A stretch of 64,000 nucleotides of DNA, from NCBI RefSeq assembly GCF_014230465.1, contig NZ_JAAXCY010000011.1, positions 186,001 to 250,000 on the forward strand. The letters run 5' to 3'. This DNA comes from Pseudomonas cremoris (GTDB taxonomy: Bacteria; Pseudomonadota; Gammaproteobacteria; Pseudomonadales; Pseudomonadaceae). Below, piece after piece: positions 47,703 through 57,945 of this stretch. Made by a program: the position numbers and the translations under genes. The notes below the pieces were generated by a model, which saw only the letters and a program-made list of their open reading frames with translations, searched no databases and was not told the DNA's origin. The first letter of the stretch is position 1. Each line of letters begins with the position of its first letter.

Positions 47703-48641
47703 TTAGCGATGGGCGCTAGGTGCGGCTAGTGCACGGGCGGCGGCGACATCCGCATTGATCGCCGTTTTCAACGCCTCAAGGGAGGCGAAACGCTGCTCTT
47801 CACGCAGCTTTTGGTGGAAAACCACCGTCAAACGCCGGTCATACAGATCACCGGCAAAATCCAAAAGGTGAACTTCCAGGTGGGCCTTGCCATCACCTGC
47901 AACCGTGGGCCTGACGCCTATGTTGGCGACTCCCGGCCACGATTGGCCGTCGATATCGACGCTGACCAGGTAAACCCCGGTCAGCGGCACACGACGGCGC
48001 TTGAGTTGCACGTTGGCGGTTGGCGTGCCCAATTGGCGCGCCAGCTTCTGGCCGTGCAGTACCCGACCGGCGATGCGGAACGGGCGACCGAGCAAACGCT
48101 CGGCCAAGGCGAAGTCGGCAGCGGCCAGGGCGTTACGCACCTGGGTGCTGCTCACACGCAGGCCGTCCAGTTCGACGGTTTGCGCGGCTTCGACGGTAAA
48201 ACCCTGGCTGACGCCGGCGTGTTGCAGGAAATCGAAATCCCCAACGCGGTCGCAACCAAAACGGAAGTCGTCGCCGACTTCCAAATGCTGCACGCCCAGG
48301 CCATCCACCAGGATACGGTCGACGAACTCGGCGGCACTGAGGCTTTGCAGGCGCTGGTTGAAGGCCAGGCAGAGGACGCGGTCCACACCTTCTTCGGCCA
48401 ACAGTTGCAGTTTGTCCCGCAGGCGGGCCAGGCGCGCCGGCGCCGTCTCGGGAGTAAAGTATTCCCGCGGCTGTGGCTCAAAAATCACCACGCAGCTGGG
48501 CACGCCCAACTCGACCGCGCGCTCGCGCAGCCGGGCCAGGATAGCCTGGTGGCCACGGTGAACACCGTCAAAGTTGCCAATAGTGGCGACGCAGCCCCGA
48601 TGCTGGGGGCGCAGGTTGTGGAGACCTCGAACCAGCTGCAT
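47703..48641 (-). CDS. ribF: Bifunctional riboflavin kinase/FAD synthetase
   Basis: A 312-aa enzyme that makes FMN and FAD. The N-terminal nucleotidyltransferase has A-T-I-G-N-F-D-G-V-H-R-G-H near residue 20. The C-terminal kinase domain (about 185-310) has G-T-P-T-A-N-V and E-V-H-L-L-D-F. The start at 48641 gives the normal N-terminus. It precedes ileS by 14 bp. Confidence 0.95.
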   Translation of the reverse strand: MQLVRGLHNLRPQHRGCVATIGNFDGVHRGHQAILARLRERAVELGVPSCVVIFEPQPREYFTPETAPARLARLRDKLQLLAEEGVDRVLCLAFNQRLQSLSAAEFVDRILVDGLGVQHLEVGDDFRFGCDRVGDFDFLQHAGVSQGFTVEAAQTVELDGLRVSSTQVRNALAAADFALAERLLGRPFRIAGRVLHGQKLARQLGTPTANVQLKRRRVPLTGVYLVSVDIDGQSWPGVANIGVRPTVAGDGKAHLEVHLLDFAGDLYDRRLTVVFHQKLREEQRFASLEALKTAINADVAAARALAAPSAHR

Positions 48642-48760
48642 AACGCGCTTCTTGCTCATAAAGTGGTCGATTATAACCACACCCGGCCCCGGACGACAGG
48701 CAACAGGACGGGCCAAATGGATCGAATCGATAAAACAACCGTTTTATCGCGGCAAACGCT

Positions 48761-50299
48761 CTAACTGATCGACTTGCGATTGAAATCCCGCAGGCGGAAA
48801 CCCTGCAACAGCAACATCCCGAAGTACACCACCACGCCCGCCACGACCAATACCCCCAAACGCATGAAGCGCTCCAGCATATGGCCTTGGTCCCAGGCCG
48901 GCATAAAGTGCATCAGCCCCAGCAATACCGCCGACATTGCCGCCACCGCCACCAGCAACTTGAGCGCAAACATGCCCCAGCCCGGTTGCGGTTGGAACAT
49001 CTGCTGCTTGCGTAGTTGATAAAACAGCAGGCCCGCGTTGATGCACGCCCCCGCACTGATCGCCAGCGCCAGGCCGGCATGGGCCAACGGGCCGATAAAC
49101 ACCAGGTTGAGCAGTTGCGTGACCACCAGCGTGAAGACCGCAATCTTCACCGGCGTACGAATGTTCTGCTGCGCATAGAAGCCCGGGGCCAGCACCTTGA
49201 TCACGATGATACCGAGCAGGCCAACCGAGTAGGCGACCAACGCATGCTGGGTCATCAGCGCGTCATGCGCGTCAAACTGGCCGTATTGGAACAGTGAAAC
49301 CGTTAGCGGCTCGGCCAGAATCCCCAGAGCCAGAGAGCACGGCAGCACCAGCACAAAGCACAGGCGCAGGCCCCAATCGAGAATTCGCGAGTATTCCTGG
49401 CGGTCCTTGCTGGCGTAGGTACGCGCCAGAGTAGGGAGCAAGATCGTCCCCAACGCCACGCCCAGCACGCCGGACGGCAACTCCATCAGGCGGTCGGCGT
49501 AGTACATCCACGACACGGAGCCCGAGACCAGGAGCGAAGCAAACGCCGTGTTGATGATCAGGGAGATCTGACTGACCGACACGCCGAGGATCGCCGGCAA
49601 CATATTGCGCATCACGCGCCATACGCCGGTGTCCTTGAGGTTAAGACGCGGCAACACGAGCATGCCGATTTTTTTCAGGTGCGGCAGCTGGTAGAGCAAT
49701 TGCGCCAAGCCACCGGCCAGCACGGCCCAGCCAAGCGCCATGACCGGCGGATCGAAATAAGGTGTCAGGAACAGCGCGAAAATAATCATGCTGACGTTAA
49801 GCAGGGTCGGCACGAAGGCAGGCACCGAGAAACGGTTCCACGTATTGAGGATCGCCCCGGCCAAGGATGACAGCGAGATCAGCAATATATAAGGAAAGGT
49901 CACGCGCAGCAGGTCGGTGGTCAGCGCGAACTTTTCCGGGGTGTTGGCAAAACCGGGGGCCGTGGCCCAGATCACCCAGGGGGCGGCGAGCATGCCAAGA
50001 ATGGTCACCAGCATCAGCACCAGGGTCAGCAGGCCCGAGACATAGGCAATAAAGGTGCGCGTCGCCTCCTCGCCCTGCTGGGTCTTGTATTCGGCCAGAA
50101 TCGGCACGAAGGCCTGGGAAAAGGCGCCCTCGGCGAAGATCCGCCGCAGCAGATTGGGCAATTTAAAGGCAATAAAGAACGCATCCGTGGCCATGCTAGC
50201 GCCAAAAATACGCGCCAGCAGGGTGTCACGCACAAACCCCAAAACCCGGGAGATCATCGTGATAGAGCTGACGGCGGCCAACGATTTGAGGAGGTTCAT
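48761..50299 (-). CDS. murJ: Lipid II flippase MurJ (MviN)
   Basis: A 512-aa polytopic MATE-like/MVF family flippase for lipid II, with about 14 helices. The N-terminus S-R-V-L-G-F-V-R-D and the loop [20 protein letters not shown] are MurJ signatures. It is divergent from rpsT and heads the murJ-ribF-ileS block on the minus strand. Confidence 0.95.
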   Translation of the reverse strand: MNLLKSLAAVSSITMISRVLGFVRDTLLARIFGASMATDAFFIAFKLPNLLRRIFAEGAFSQAFVPILAEYKTQQGEEATRTFIAYVSGLLTLVLMLVTILGMLAAPWVIWATAPGFANTPEKFALTTDLLRVTFPYILLISLSSLAGAILNTWNRFSVPAFVPTLLNVSMIIFALFLTPYFDPPVMALGWAVLAGGLAQLLYQLPHLKKIGMLVLPRLNLKDTGVWRVMRNMLPAILGVSVSQISLIINTAFASLLVSGSVSWMYYADRLMELPSGVLGVALGTILLPTLARTYASKDRQEYSRILDWGLRLCFVLVLPCSLALGILAEPLTVSLFQYGQFDAHDALMTQHALVAYSVGLLGIIVIKVLAPGFYAQQNIRTPVKIAVFTLVVTQLLNLVFIGPLAHAGLALAISAGACINAGLLFYQLRKQQMFQPQPGWGMFALKLLVAVAAMSAVLLGLMHFMPAWDQGHMLERFMRLGVLVVAGVVVYFGMLLLQGFRLRDFNRKSIS

Positions 50300-50471
50300 T
50301 GAAAGAGTTTGCGCCTATTAGATAAACAGCAGGCGAACAACGCGCCTACTTATGCGATACTGCGCGCCTGCAACAGCACAGAGCCAAAGCTCGCGAGTTT
50401 ACAGGTCAAGCGCCGGAAATAAATCACCCGCCTCTTCAGATCGACCACTCAGCAGTTCGCATCAGCCGCTC

Positions 50472-50500
50472 TTGACAACCCGTCAAGTCATCGGCATGAT
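50472..50500 (+). promoter_or_regulatory. rpsT promoter
   Basis: TTGACA (50472-50477) and CATGAT (50495-50500) are spaced 17 bp and followed by GC-rich TCGCGGCC. A 6-bp inverted repeat CTTGAC-AACCC-GTCAAG (50471-50487) overlaps the -35. It lies 53 bp upstream of the start codon, in the 254-bp gap between murJ and rpsT, where I see nothing else supported. Confidence 0.7.
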
Positions 50501-50553
50501 TCGCGGCCTATTTTGTTTGCTATTTCCTAAAAAGTCTTTCGAGGAGCTCGACG

Positions 50554-50832
50554 GTGGCCAACACACCTTCCGCCAAAAAACGTGCAAAACAGGCTGAGAA
50601 GCGTCGCAGCCACAACGCCAGCCTGCGTTCCATGGTTCGTACCTACATCAAGAATGTAGTTAAAGCCATCGACACCAAAGACGCTGAAAAAGCTCAAGCT
50701 GCTTACGTTCTGGCTGTGCCTGTTATCGACCGTATGGCCGATAAAGGCATCATCCACAAGAACAAGGCTGCTCGTCATAAGAGCCGTCTGAATGGCCACA
50801 TCAAGGCTCTGAGCGTCGCTGCTGCAGCCTAA
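50554..50832 (+). CDS. rpsT: 30S ribosomal protein S20
   Basis: A 92-aa, very basic, helical ribosomal protein binding 16S rRNA. It begins [14 protein letters not shown], the usual S20 N-terminus. The start codon is GTG, with GAGGAG upstream. Weak start codons are common in rpsT and fit its known translational autoregulation. Terminator at 50876. Confidence 0.97.
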   Translation: MANTPSAKKRAKQAEKRRSHNASLRSMVRTYIKNVVKAIDTKDAEKAQAAYVLAVPVIDRMADKGIIHKNKAARHKSRLNGHIKALSVAAAA

Positions 50833-50875
50833 GTGGTAACAACTGAATCGCAACCCAGGTTGCGTAACAGTTAAA

Positions 50876-50910
50876 AAATGCCCCGTACCGAAAGGTCCGG
50901 GGCATTTTTG
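50876..50910 (+). terminator. rpsT terminator
   Basis: TGCCCCGTACC, GAAA loop, GGTCCGGGGCA with one mismatch, followed by TTTTT. It lies 44 bp after the rpsT stop. Confidence 0.9.
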
Positions 50911-50915
50911 TTTGT

Positions 50916-51002
50916 GTGGGAGCGGGCTTGCTCGCGAATGCGTTGGGTCAGTAAAAGATCTAGCGACTGACACTCCGCTTTCGCGAGCAAGCCCGCTCCC
51001 AC
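50916..51002. repeat. REPIN-type inverted repeat, copy 5
   Basis: 87 bp with intact outer arms. The inner flank has diverged (GCGTTGGGTC instead of GCGGTG). It lies between the rpsT and slyD terminators. Confidence 0.93.
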
Positions 51003-51031
51003 ATTTGCACCGCGTACATTCCTTGGGCACA

Positions 51032-51064
51032 AAAAAACGCCCCGAACCAGTCGGGGCGTTTTTG
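51032..51064 (-). terminator. slyD terminator
   Basis: ACGCCCCGA, ACCAG loop region and TCGGGGCGT form the stem. The A-run at its left gives a U-tract on the minus strand and the T-run on its right allows bidirectional use. It lies 23 bp beyond the slyD stop. Confidence 0.9.
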
Positions 51065-51087
51065 CTACCAGCTGATCAACGCATCAA

Positions 51088-51573
51088 TCAGTGGTGGTGA
51101 CCGCCTTCACCGTGGACGTGGCCGTGAGCCACTTCTTCCTGGGAAGCATCGCGGATCGCAACGATCTTCACTTGGAAGTTCAGGCGCTGGCCTGCCAGAG
51201 GGTGGTTGCCGTCGACGGTAACGTCGTCGCCGTCCAGATCACGGATGGTCACGATCTGCATTTGGCCGTCCGGTGCGGAAGCGTGGAACTGCATGCCCAC
51301 TTCCAGCTCGTCAACGCCTTCGAACATGCTGCGGCTCAGGGTGCTGACCAGCTCAGCCGAGTATTCGCCGTAGGCATCTTCAGGTTCTACGGCAACAGTC
51401 AGTTCATCACCGACGTTCTTGCCTTCCAGAGCCTTCTCCAGGCCTGGGATGATGTTACCTGCGCCTTGCAGGTAGACCAGCGGCGCGCCGCCGGCGGAGC
51501 TGTCGATGACCTCACCAGCGTCGTTGGTCAGGGTATAGTCGATGGAGACAGCCTTGTTAGCGGCGATCGTCAT
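51088..51573 (-). CDS. slyD: FKBP-type peptidyl-prolyl isomerase SlyD
   Basis: A 161-aa FKBP-type isomerase and metallochaperone. The FKBP part has S-I-D-Y-T-L-T-N-D-A-G and I-P-G-L-E-K-A-L-E-G; an inserted-in-flap domain follows. The tail H-G-H-V-H-G-E-G-G-H-H-H is a metal-binding region of the SlyD type, shorter than in E. coli, which helps deliver nickel. ATG at 51573 overlaps in antisense the likely start of the DUF3565 gene at the shared CATG. Confidence 0.93.
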   Translation of the reverse strand: MTIAANKAVSIDYTLTNDAGEVIDSSAGGAPLVYLQGAGNIIPGLEKALEGKNVGDELTVAVEPEDAYGEYSAELVSTLSRSMFEGVDELEVGMQFHASAPDGQMQIVTIRDLDGDDVTVDGNHPLAGQRLNFQVKIVAIRDASQEEVAHGHVHGEGGHHH

Positions 51574-51862
51574 GGGGCGAGACCTTTTGCATAAGAATGA
51601 AGAACGGACAAGTCTAAACAAGGATTTGCCCGAAAGCGAACAGAACCCGGACGGACGGGACCGATCAACGGCATCCTTCATCATTGGGTTCCACCAGGAC
51701 GACGACCAGCACTGGGTTGCCGAGCTTTCCTGCGGCCACACCCAGCACCTGCGCCACCAGCCTCCATGGCAATCCCGCGCCTGGGTGCTCGACCCCGCGC
51801 AGCGCCTGGAAAAAATAGGCCAGCCCTTTGCCTGCGGCTGGTGTGCGCAAGCACTCGAATAA
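51572..51862 (+). CDS. DUF3565 family protein
   Basis: A 96-aa soluble protein. The conserved part starts near residue 35 (F-I-I-G-F-H-Q-D-D-D-Q-H-W-V-A), followed by L-S-C-G-H-T-Q-H-L-R-H and C-G-W-C; the Cys/His residues could bind a metal. I recognise this as DUF3565, function unknown. The start is uncertain: ATG at 51572, or TTG at 51587 preceded by GGGGCGAG. The chosen ATG shares CATG with the slyD start on the other strand. Confidence 0.72.
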   Translation: MGRDLLHKNEERTSLNKDLPESEQNPDGRDRSTASFIIGFHQDDDQHWVAELSCGHTQHLRHQPPWQSRAWVLDPAQRLEKIGQPFACGWCAQALE

Positions 51863-51941
51863 CGATAACCTTGGCGCCTGATTCCCGGTAGACGCTCAGT
51901 CATAGAGCGCCACCGAAGCCATGCACCTCCAGAGAATTCGC

Positions 51942-54041
51942 ATGCAGACTTTTTTTATCGCACCCACCGATTTTGGTGTGGGTCTGACCTCCATCAGCCT
52001 TGGGCTGGTGCGCACCCTTGAACGCGCCGGGCTGAAAGTCGGCTTCTTCAAACCGATTGCCCAACCGCACCCCGGCGACACCGGCCCCGAGCGCTCCACC
52101 GAACTGGTGGCGCGCACTCACGGACTCAAGCCGCCACAGCCGCTAGGCCTGGCCCACGTAGAGCGCATGCTCGGCGACGGCCAGCTCGATGAGTTGCTGG
52201 AAGAAATCATCACGCTGTATCAACAGGCAGCTGTAGGCAAGGACGTGCTGATCGTTGAAGGCATGGTGCCGACGCGCAATGCCAGCTATGCCGCACGGGT
52301 CAACCTGCACCTGGCCAAGAGCCTGGATGCGGAAGTGATCCTGGTCTCGGCCCCGGAAAACGAAGTGCTCACTGAGCTTTCCGGTCGCGTGGAATTGCAG
52401 GCCCAGCTGTTTGGCGGTCCGAAAGACCCAAAAGTGCTGGGCGTAATCCTCAACAAGGTGCGCACCGAAGAAAGCATGGAAGCCTTTTCCGCGCGCCTGA
52501 AAGAACATTCGCCATTGCTGCGCAGTGGCGACTTCCGCCTGCTCGGCTGCATTCCCTACCAGCCAGAACTCAACGCCCCGCGCACCCGTGACGTCGCCGA
52601 CCTGATGGGCGCGCAGATCCTCAACGCCGGCGACTACGAAACCCGGCGCATGACCAAGATCATCATCTGCGCCCGTACCATGCGTAACACCGTGGAGCTG
52701 CTAAAGCCCGGCGTGCTGGTGGTAACCCCAGGCGATCGTGACGACATTATCCTCGCCGTCAGCCTGGCCGCGATCAACGGCGTGCCACTGGCCGGCCTGT
52801 TGCTGACCAGCGACACCCTGCCCGACCCACGCATCATGGATTTGTGCCGAGGCGCGTTCCAAGCGGGGCTGCCTGTGTTGTCGGTGAGCACTGGCTCCTA
52901 CGACACGGCCAACCAACTCAACAGCCTGAACAAAGAAATCCCCATCGATGACCGCGAGCGCGCGGAGATCATCACCGATTTCGTCGCCAGCCACCTCGAC
53001 GCACGCTGGCTGCACCAACGCTGCGGCACGCCACGGGAGATGCGCCTGTCGCCGGCGGTGTTCCGCTACCAGTTGATCCAGCGCGCCCAGGCCGCCAACA
53101 AACGCATCGTATTGCCAGAAGGCAGTGAGCCGCTGACCGTGCAAGCGGCCGCCATCTGCCAGGCCCGTGGGATTGCCCGCTGCGTATTACTGGCCAAGCC
53201 GGCGGATGTGGAAGCCGTCGCACGTGCTCAGGGCATCGAATTGCCCGACGGCCTGGAGATTCTCGACCCAGACCTGATTCGCCAGCGCTATGTCGAACCG
53301 ATGGTCGCCCTGCGCAAGAGCAAGAGCCTCAACGCGCCAATGGCCGAACAACAACTGGAAGACACCGTGGTGATCGCCACCATGATGCTCGCCCTGGATG
53401 AAGTGGACGGGCTGGTGTCCGGTGTCATCCACTCCACTGCCAACACCATCCGCCCCGCCCTGCAGCTTATTAAAACGGCGCCGGGCTGCACCCTGGTGTC
53501 GTCGGTGTTCTTCATGTTGTTCCCCGAGCAGGTGCTGGTGTACGGCGACTGCGTGATGAACCCGCACCCAAGTGCGGCAGAACTGGCGGAGATTGCCCTG
53601 CAAAGCGCCGACTCGGCGGCAGCGTTCGGCATTACGCCGCGCGTGGCGATGATCAGCTATTCCAGCGGCGACTCGGCCAGCGGTGAGGAAGTGGAGAAAG
53701 TCCGCGAAGCCACCCTGCTTGCCCACGAACAGCAAAGCTCACTGCTGATTGACGGCCCGCTGCAATACGACGCCGCCGCCAACGAAACCGTGGCCCGGCA
53801 ACTGGCGCCCAACAGTCAAGTCGCCGGCAAGGCTACCGTGTTCGTGTTCCCCGACCTGAATACTGGCAATACCACGCACAAGGCCGTGCAACGCAGCGCC
53901 GACTGCGTGAGCCTGGGACCAATGCTCCAGGGCCTACGCAAGCCGGTCAACGACCTGCCGCGCGGCGCCCAGGTAGACGACATCGTGTACACCATCGCGC
54001 TCACCGCGATCCAAGCCGCCAACCGACCTATGGATATCTAA
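51942..54041 (+). CDS. pta: Phosphate acetyltransferase, long form
   Basis: A 699-aa enzyme converting acetyl-CoA and phosphate to acetyl phosphate and CoA. It is the long form: an N-terminal DRTGG/CobB-like region (about 1-340), starting M-Q-T-F-F-I-A-P-T-D-F-G-V-G-L, and a C-terminal catalytic domain (370-699) with R-I-V-L-P-E-G-S-E and M-I-S-Y-S-S-G-D-S. ATG at 51942 gives the usual length. ackA, next to pta in P. aeruginosa, is not here. The acyltransferase gene starts immediately after its stop. Confidence 0.95.
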   Translation: MQTFFIAPTDFGVGLTSISLGLVRTLERAGLKVGFFKPIAQPHPGDTGPERSTELVARTHGLKPPQPLGLAHVERMLGDGQLDELLEEIITLYQQAAVGKDVLIVEGMVPTRNASYAARVNLHLAKSLDAEVILVSAPENEVLTELSGRVELQAQLFGGPKDPKVLGVILNKVRTEESMEAFSARLKEHSPLLRSGDFRLLGCIPYQPELNAPRTRDVADLMGAQILNAGDYETRRMTKIIICARTMRNTVELLKPGVLVVTPGDRDDIILAVSLAAINGVPLAGLLLTSDTLPDPRIMDLCRGAFQAGLPVLSVSTGSYDTANQLNSLNKEIPIDDRERAEIITDFVASHLDARWLHQRCGTPREMRLSPAVFRYQLIQRAQAANKRIVLPEGSEPLTVQAAAICQARGIARCVLLAKPADVEAVARAQGIELPDGLEILDPDLIRQRYVEPMVALRKSKSLNAPMAEQQLEDTVVIATMMLALDEVDGLVSGVIHSTANTIRPALQLIKTAPGCTLVSSVFFMLFPEQVLVYGDCVMNPHPSAAELAEIALQSADSAAAFGITPRVAMISYSSGDSASGEEVEKVREATLLAHEQQSSLLIDGPLQYDAAANETVARQLAPNSQVAGKATVFVFPDLNTGNTTHKAVQRSADCVSLGPMLQGLRKPVNDLPRGAQVDDIVYTIALTAIQAANRPMDI

Positions 54042-54941
54042 ATGCTGGATTTTCTACCTGCCGCCGTGCGCGGGGTGATCGCGTCGTTGCTGTTGGCGTT
54101 GAACACGATCCTGCTGTGCTCGTTCCTGTTTATCGTGGCGCTGTTCAAGGCGCTGCCGTTTGCCAAGCGCTTCAGCGAGTGGCTGATGAACCACACGCAT
54201 GAGGCGTGGGTCACCAACAACAAGGGCTGGATGAACCTGGTGCGTCGCACGCGCTGGCACATCACCGGCCTGGAGGGGCTGGATTATCAGCACTCGTACC
54301 TAGTGACCAGTAACCACCAGAGTTGGGTCGACATCATGGTGCTGCAATACGTGCTCAACCGCCGGATTCGCCCGCTCAAGTTCTTCCTCAAGCAGGAGCT
54401 GATCTGGGTACCGGTGATCGGCCTGGCGTGGTGGGCTTTGGGTTTTCCGTTCATGAAGCGCTACACCAAGGCCTATCTGGAAAAACACCCGGAGAAGAAA
54501 GGCAAAGACCTGGAAACCACTCGCAAGACCTGTGCGAAGTTCCGCGACAACCCGGTGGGCATTTTCAACTTTGCCGAGGGCACGCGGTTTACCCCAGGCA
54601 AACATGCGCAGCAGAAGTCGCCATTTCGCTACCTGCTTAAACCTAAGGCGGGCGGGATTGCGTTTGTGCTGGATGCCATGGGTGAGCAGTTGAAGTCATT
54701 GGTCAATGTGACCATTCACTACCCTGCAGGACGCCCGGGTTACTGGGATTTGCTGTGCGGGAATGTGAAGGACGTTGTCGTGCAGTTTGAAGAGGTGCAA
54801 ATCCCGGCCGAGTTCATTGGCAAGAATTATGAGCAGGATGGGGAGTATCGGACGGCGTTCCAGGGTTGGATCAATAAGCTGTGGGAAGATAAAGACCAGT
54901 TGCTGGATAGGCTGCACACCGAATTCCCAGGCAAACAGTGA
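54042..54941 (+). CDS. PlsC-type acyltransferase (YihG-like)
   Basis: A 299-aa membrane protein of the 1-acyl-glycerol-3-phosphate acyltransferase superfamily. A transmembrane helix lies at residues 12-36. The catalytic N-H-Q-S-W-V-D (HX4D) is near residue 91, and F-A-E-G-T-R near 178 is the substrate-binding block. It resembles E. coli YihG and the gene following pta in P. aeruginosa; its acyl acceptor is not known. The ATG directly follows the pta stop. Confidence 0.87.
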   Translation: MLDFLPAAVRGVIASLLLALNTILLCSFLFIVALFKALPFAKRFSEWLMNHTHEAWVTNNKGWMNLVRRTRWHITGLEGLDYQHSYLVTSNHQSWVDIMVLQYVLNRRIRPLKFFLKQELIWVPVIGLAWWALGFPFMKRYTKAYLEKHPEKKGKDLETTRKTCAKFRDNPVGIFNFAEGTRFTPGKHAQQKSPFRYLLKPKAGGIAFVLDAMGEQLKSLVNVTIHYPAGRPGYWDLLCGNVKDVVVQFEEVQIPAEFIGKNYEQDGEYRTAFQGWINKLWEDKDQLLDRLHTEFPGKQ

Positions 54942-54949
54942 TCAAAATG

Positions 54950-55036
54950 TGGGAGCGGGCTTGCTCGCGAAAGCGGTGGTTCAGCCAACACATTCGGCGA
55001 CTGACACGCCGCCTTCGCGAGCAAGCCCGCTCCCAC
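54950..55036. repeat. REPIN-type inverted repeat, copy 6
   Basis: 87 bp with intact outer arms; the inner flanks read GCGAAAGCGGTG and CGCCTTCGC. It lies between the convergent ends of the acyltransferase gene and cysNC. Confidence 0.93.
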
Positions 55037-55066
55037 ATTTGACCGAGTTGTCTTCAACACACTGCA

Positions 55067-55107
55067 CAAAAAAGCCCGCCACCGAGTGATCGATGGCGGG
55101 CTTTTTA
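55067..55107 (-). terminator. cysNC terminator
   Basis: AAAAAGCCCGCCA and TGGCGGGCTTTTT form a 13-bp stem including the A/T ends, around CCGAGTGATCGA. It lies 12 bp beyond the cysNC stop and could act in both directions. Confidence 0.88.
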
Positions 55108-55119
55108 TGATCGCGAGGT

Positions 55120-57018
55120 TTAGATCGCGCCGCGCTGACGCAACAGCTCCAGCACGTGCTTGACGCTCTCTTCCAGTGACAATGCCTGGGTGTCGATCAC
55201 CAGATCGGCATTCAACGGCACGTCGTACGGGAAGGACTCGCCAGGGATGTTATCCCCACCCGCCGCGTACAGGCCTTGCGGGTCACGCTCGGCGCACACC
55301 AACGGCGACGCTTGCACGTAGACGGTCAACAGGCGGTCGCCACCGATCAGCGCCTTGGCCTGTTCACGGCCTTCGGCATCTGGAGCAACAAACGCCGCCA
55401 GGGTCAGCAGGCCCGCTTCGTTGAATTGGCGCGCCACGTGAGCGGCACGGCGCCAGTTCTCGGTGCGGCCGGCCCGGTCCTGCGGCAACCCTTTGTTCAG
55501 GTCGTGACGCAGGTTCTGGCCATCCAGTACAAACACCGCACGGCCCATGTCGAACAGCTTGCGCTCAACCGCGTAGGCCAAGGTGCTCTTGCCCGCGCCC
55601 GACAGGCCGCTGAACAACACGGTGGCCGGCTGCTGGCCGAAGCGCTGGGCACGTTCTTCGGTGGCCACGTGGGCCAACTTGCCGTGCTGCGCCGAGCTGC
55701 CGTGGGTAACCGGCGGCGCAATGATCATGCCCGCTGCCACGGTGCCGTTGGTCAACCGGTCGATGACAATGAACGCGCCAGTGGTGCGGTTGCTGTCGTA
55801 ACCATCCAAGGCGATAGCGGCATCAAGGCTGACCTTGACCCGGCCAATCTCGTTCAACTGCAAGGAGCTCGCCGGGCCTTCGGCCAGGGTGTTCACGTCC
55901 ACACGGTGCACGATGCTGGTGATGGAACCCGGCACGTAGCTGGTGGCGCGCTTGATGTCGTATTTCTTGCCCGGCAGCATGGGTTCTTCAGCCATCCACA
56001 CCAGCATGGCGTCGAAGGCGTCAGTCACTTGCGGCACGTTGTCGGCATGTACCAGCAGGTCGCCACGGGAGATGTCGATCTCGTCTTCCATGGTCAAGGT
56101 CACGGCCTGGCCTGGGCCTGCGTGCTCCAGTTCACCTTCGAAGGTGACGATGGATTTGACGCGGCTGCTCTTGCCCGACGGCAGCACCACGACTTCGTCG
56201 CCCTTGTGCACGATGCCGCTGGCCAGGGTGCCGGCGAAACCACGGAAGTTCAGGTTTGGACGGTTGACGTACTGCACCGGGAAACGCAGGTCGGTGTAGT
56301 TGCGGTCGTTGGCGATCTCGACGGTTTCGAGGATCTCCATCAGCGACTGGCCGGTGTACCAAGGCGAACGCTCGCTCTTGTTCACCACGTTGTCGCCCTT
56401 GAGCGCCGACATCGGCACAAAGGCCATGGTGCTCGGCTTGAACGCGATGCCTTCGGCAAACTTCAGGTAATCGGCCTTGATCGACTCGAAGACGCTTTGG
56501 TCAAAGCCATTGATGTCCATCTTGTTGACGGCAATCACGATGTGCTTGATGCCCAGCAACGAGGCGATGTAGCTGTGGCGACGGGTCTGGGTCTGCACGC
56601 CGTAGCGGGCGTCGATCAGGATGATCGCCAGGTCACAGGTGGACGCACCGGTGGCCATGTTGCGGGTGTACTGCTCATGGCCGGGGGTGTCGGCGATGAT
56701 GAATTTGCGCTTGGCGGTGGAGAAGTAGCGGTAGGCAACATCGATGGTGATGCCCTGCTCACGCTCTGCCTGCAGGCCGTCGACCAGCAAGGCCAAGTCG
56801 ATGTCGTCACCGGTGGTGCCGACTTTCTTCGAATCGCGGGTGATGGCTTCCAGGTGATCTTCGTAGATCATCTTGGAGTCGTGCAGCAGGCGCCCGATCA
56901 GGGTGCTCTTGCCGTCGTCGACGTTGCCGCAGGTCAGGAAGCGCAACATTTCTTTGCGCTCATGCTGGCCCAGGTAGGCGAGGATGTCCTCGCTGATCAA
57001 ATCAGATACGTGCGACAT
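55120..57018 (-). CDS. cysNC: Bifunctional ATP sulfurylase large subunit/APS kinase CysNC
   Basis: A 632-aa fusion. The CysN GTPase (about 1-450) has G-N-V-D-D-G-K-S-T near residue 31, A-D-T-P-G-H-E near 110 and N-K-M-D near 165; it activates sulfate to APS with CysD. The C-terminal APS kinase has the P-loop G-L-S-G-A-G-K-S-T near 470 and makes PAPS. The fused form is usual in Pseudomonas. It follows cysD after nine bases. Confidence 0.96.
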   Translation of the reverse strand: MSHVSDLISEDILAYLGQHERKEMLRFLTCGNVDDGKSTLIGRLLHDSKMIYEDHLEAITRDSKKVGTTGDDIDLALLVDGLQAEREQGITIDVAYRYFSTAKRKFIIADTPGHEQYTRNMATGASTCDLAIILIDARYGVQTQTRRHSYIASLLGIKHIVIAVNKMDINGFDQSVFESIKADYLKFAEGIAFKPSTMAFVPMSALKGDNVVNKSERSPWYTGQSLMEILETVEIANDRNYTDLRFPVQYVNRPNLNFRGFAGTLASGIVHKGDEVVVLPSGKSSRVKSIVTFEGELEHAGPGQAVTLTMEDEIDISRGDLLVHADNVPQVTDAFDAMLVWMAEEPMLPGKKYDIKRATSYVPGSITSIVHRVDVNTLAEGPASSLQLNEIGRVKVSLDAAIALDGYDSNRTTGAFIVIDRLTNGTVAAGMIIAPPVTHGSSAQHGKLAHVATEERAQRFGQQPATVLFSGLSGAGKSTLAYAVERKLFDMGRAVFVLDGQNLRHDLNKGLPQDRAGRTENWRRAAHVARQFNEAGLLTLAAFVAPDAEGREQAKALIGGDRLLTVYVQASPLVCAERDPQGLYAAGGDNIPGESFPYDVPLNADLVIDTQALSLEESVKHVLELLRQRGAI

Positions 57019-57027
57019 GACAACCCC

Positions 57028-57945
57028 TTAGAAATAACCCTGACGTTTTTTGTCTTCCATCGAGCCTGCACCATCGTGGTCGATGACACGGCCCTGGCGC
57101 TCGGAAGTTCGCGTGAGGAGCATTTCTTGAATGATGTCCGTGAGCGTCTCGGCTTCGGACTCCACCGCGCCCGTCAACGGGTAGCAGCCAAGGGTACGGA
57201 AACGTACTTTCTTTTTGACGATTCGAGCTTTGTCTTCGTCGGACAAGTGCTCAAGAATGCGGTCGTCGTCGATCATGATCAACGTGCCGTTCTTCTCGAT
57301 CACTTCACGTTCGGCGGCGAAGTACAGCGGAACGATCGGGATGCCTTCCAGGTAGATGTACTGCCAGATGTCCAGCTCGGTCCAGTTGGACAGCGGGAAC
57401 ACGCGGATCGACTCACCCTTGTTGACGTTGCCGTTGTAGACGTTCCACAGCTCCGGGCGCTGATTCTTTGGGTCCCAGCGGTGCTTGCTGTCGCGGAACG
57501 AGTACACGCGCTCTTTGGCGCGGGACTTCTCTTCATCGCGACGGGCACCGCCGAACGCTGCGTCGAAACCATGTTTGTCCAGGGCCTGCTTGAGGCCTTC
57601 GGTCTTCATGATGTCGGTGTGCTTGGCGCTACCGTGGGTGAACGGGTTGATACCCTGCGCCACGCCGTCCGGGTTGACGTGGGTAATCAGGTCCAGGCCA
57701 AGCTCTTCGACCATCTTGTCGCGGAACTTGTACATTTCCTGGAATTTCCACTGGGTGTCGACATGCATCACCGGGAACGGCAGCTTGCCCGGGAAGAAGG
57801 CCTTGCGTGCCAGGTGCAACATCACGGCGGAGTCTTTACCGATCGAGTAGAGCATCACCGGGTTGTCGAACTCGGCGGCGACCTCGCGGATGATGTGGAT
57901 GCTTTCCGCCTCCAGCTGTTTCAGATGCGTCAGTTTGTCGACCAT
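57028..57945 (-). CDS. cysD: Sulfate adenylyltransferase small subunit CysD
   Basis: A 305-aa PP-loop ATP pyrophosphatase, the catalytic subunit of ATP sulfurylase. The motif [10 protein letters not shown] is near residue 34, and C-Y-P-L-T-G-A-V near 255 is typical. It is the first gene of cysD-cysNC. CysB control is expected but I cannot point to a reliable site. The 270-bp gap upstream holds a REPIN. Confidence 0.96.
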   Translation of the reverse strand: MVDKLTHLKQLEAESIHIIREVAAEFDNPVMLYSIGKDSAVMLHLARKAFFPGKLPFPVMHVDTQWKFQEMYKFRDKMVEELGLDLITHVNPDGVAQGINPFTHGSAKHTDIMKTEGLKQALDKHGFDAAFGGARRDEEKSRAKERVYSFRDSKHRWDPKNQRPELWNVYNGNVNKGESIRVFPLSNWTELDIWQYIYLEGIPIVPLYFAAEREVIEKNGTLIMIDDDRILEHLSDEDKARIVKKKVRFRTLGCYPLTGAVESEAETLTDIIQEMLLTRTSERQGRVIDHDGAGSMEDKKRQGYF

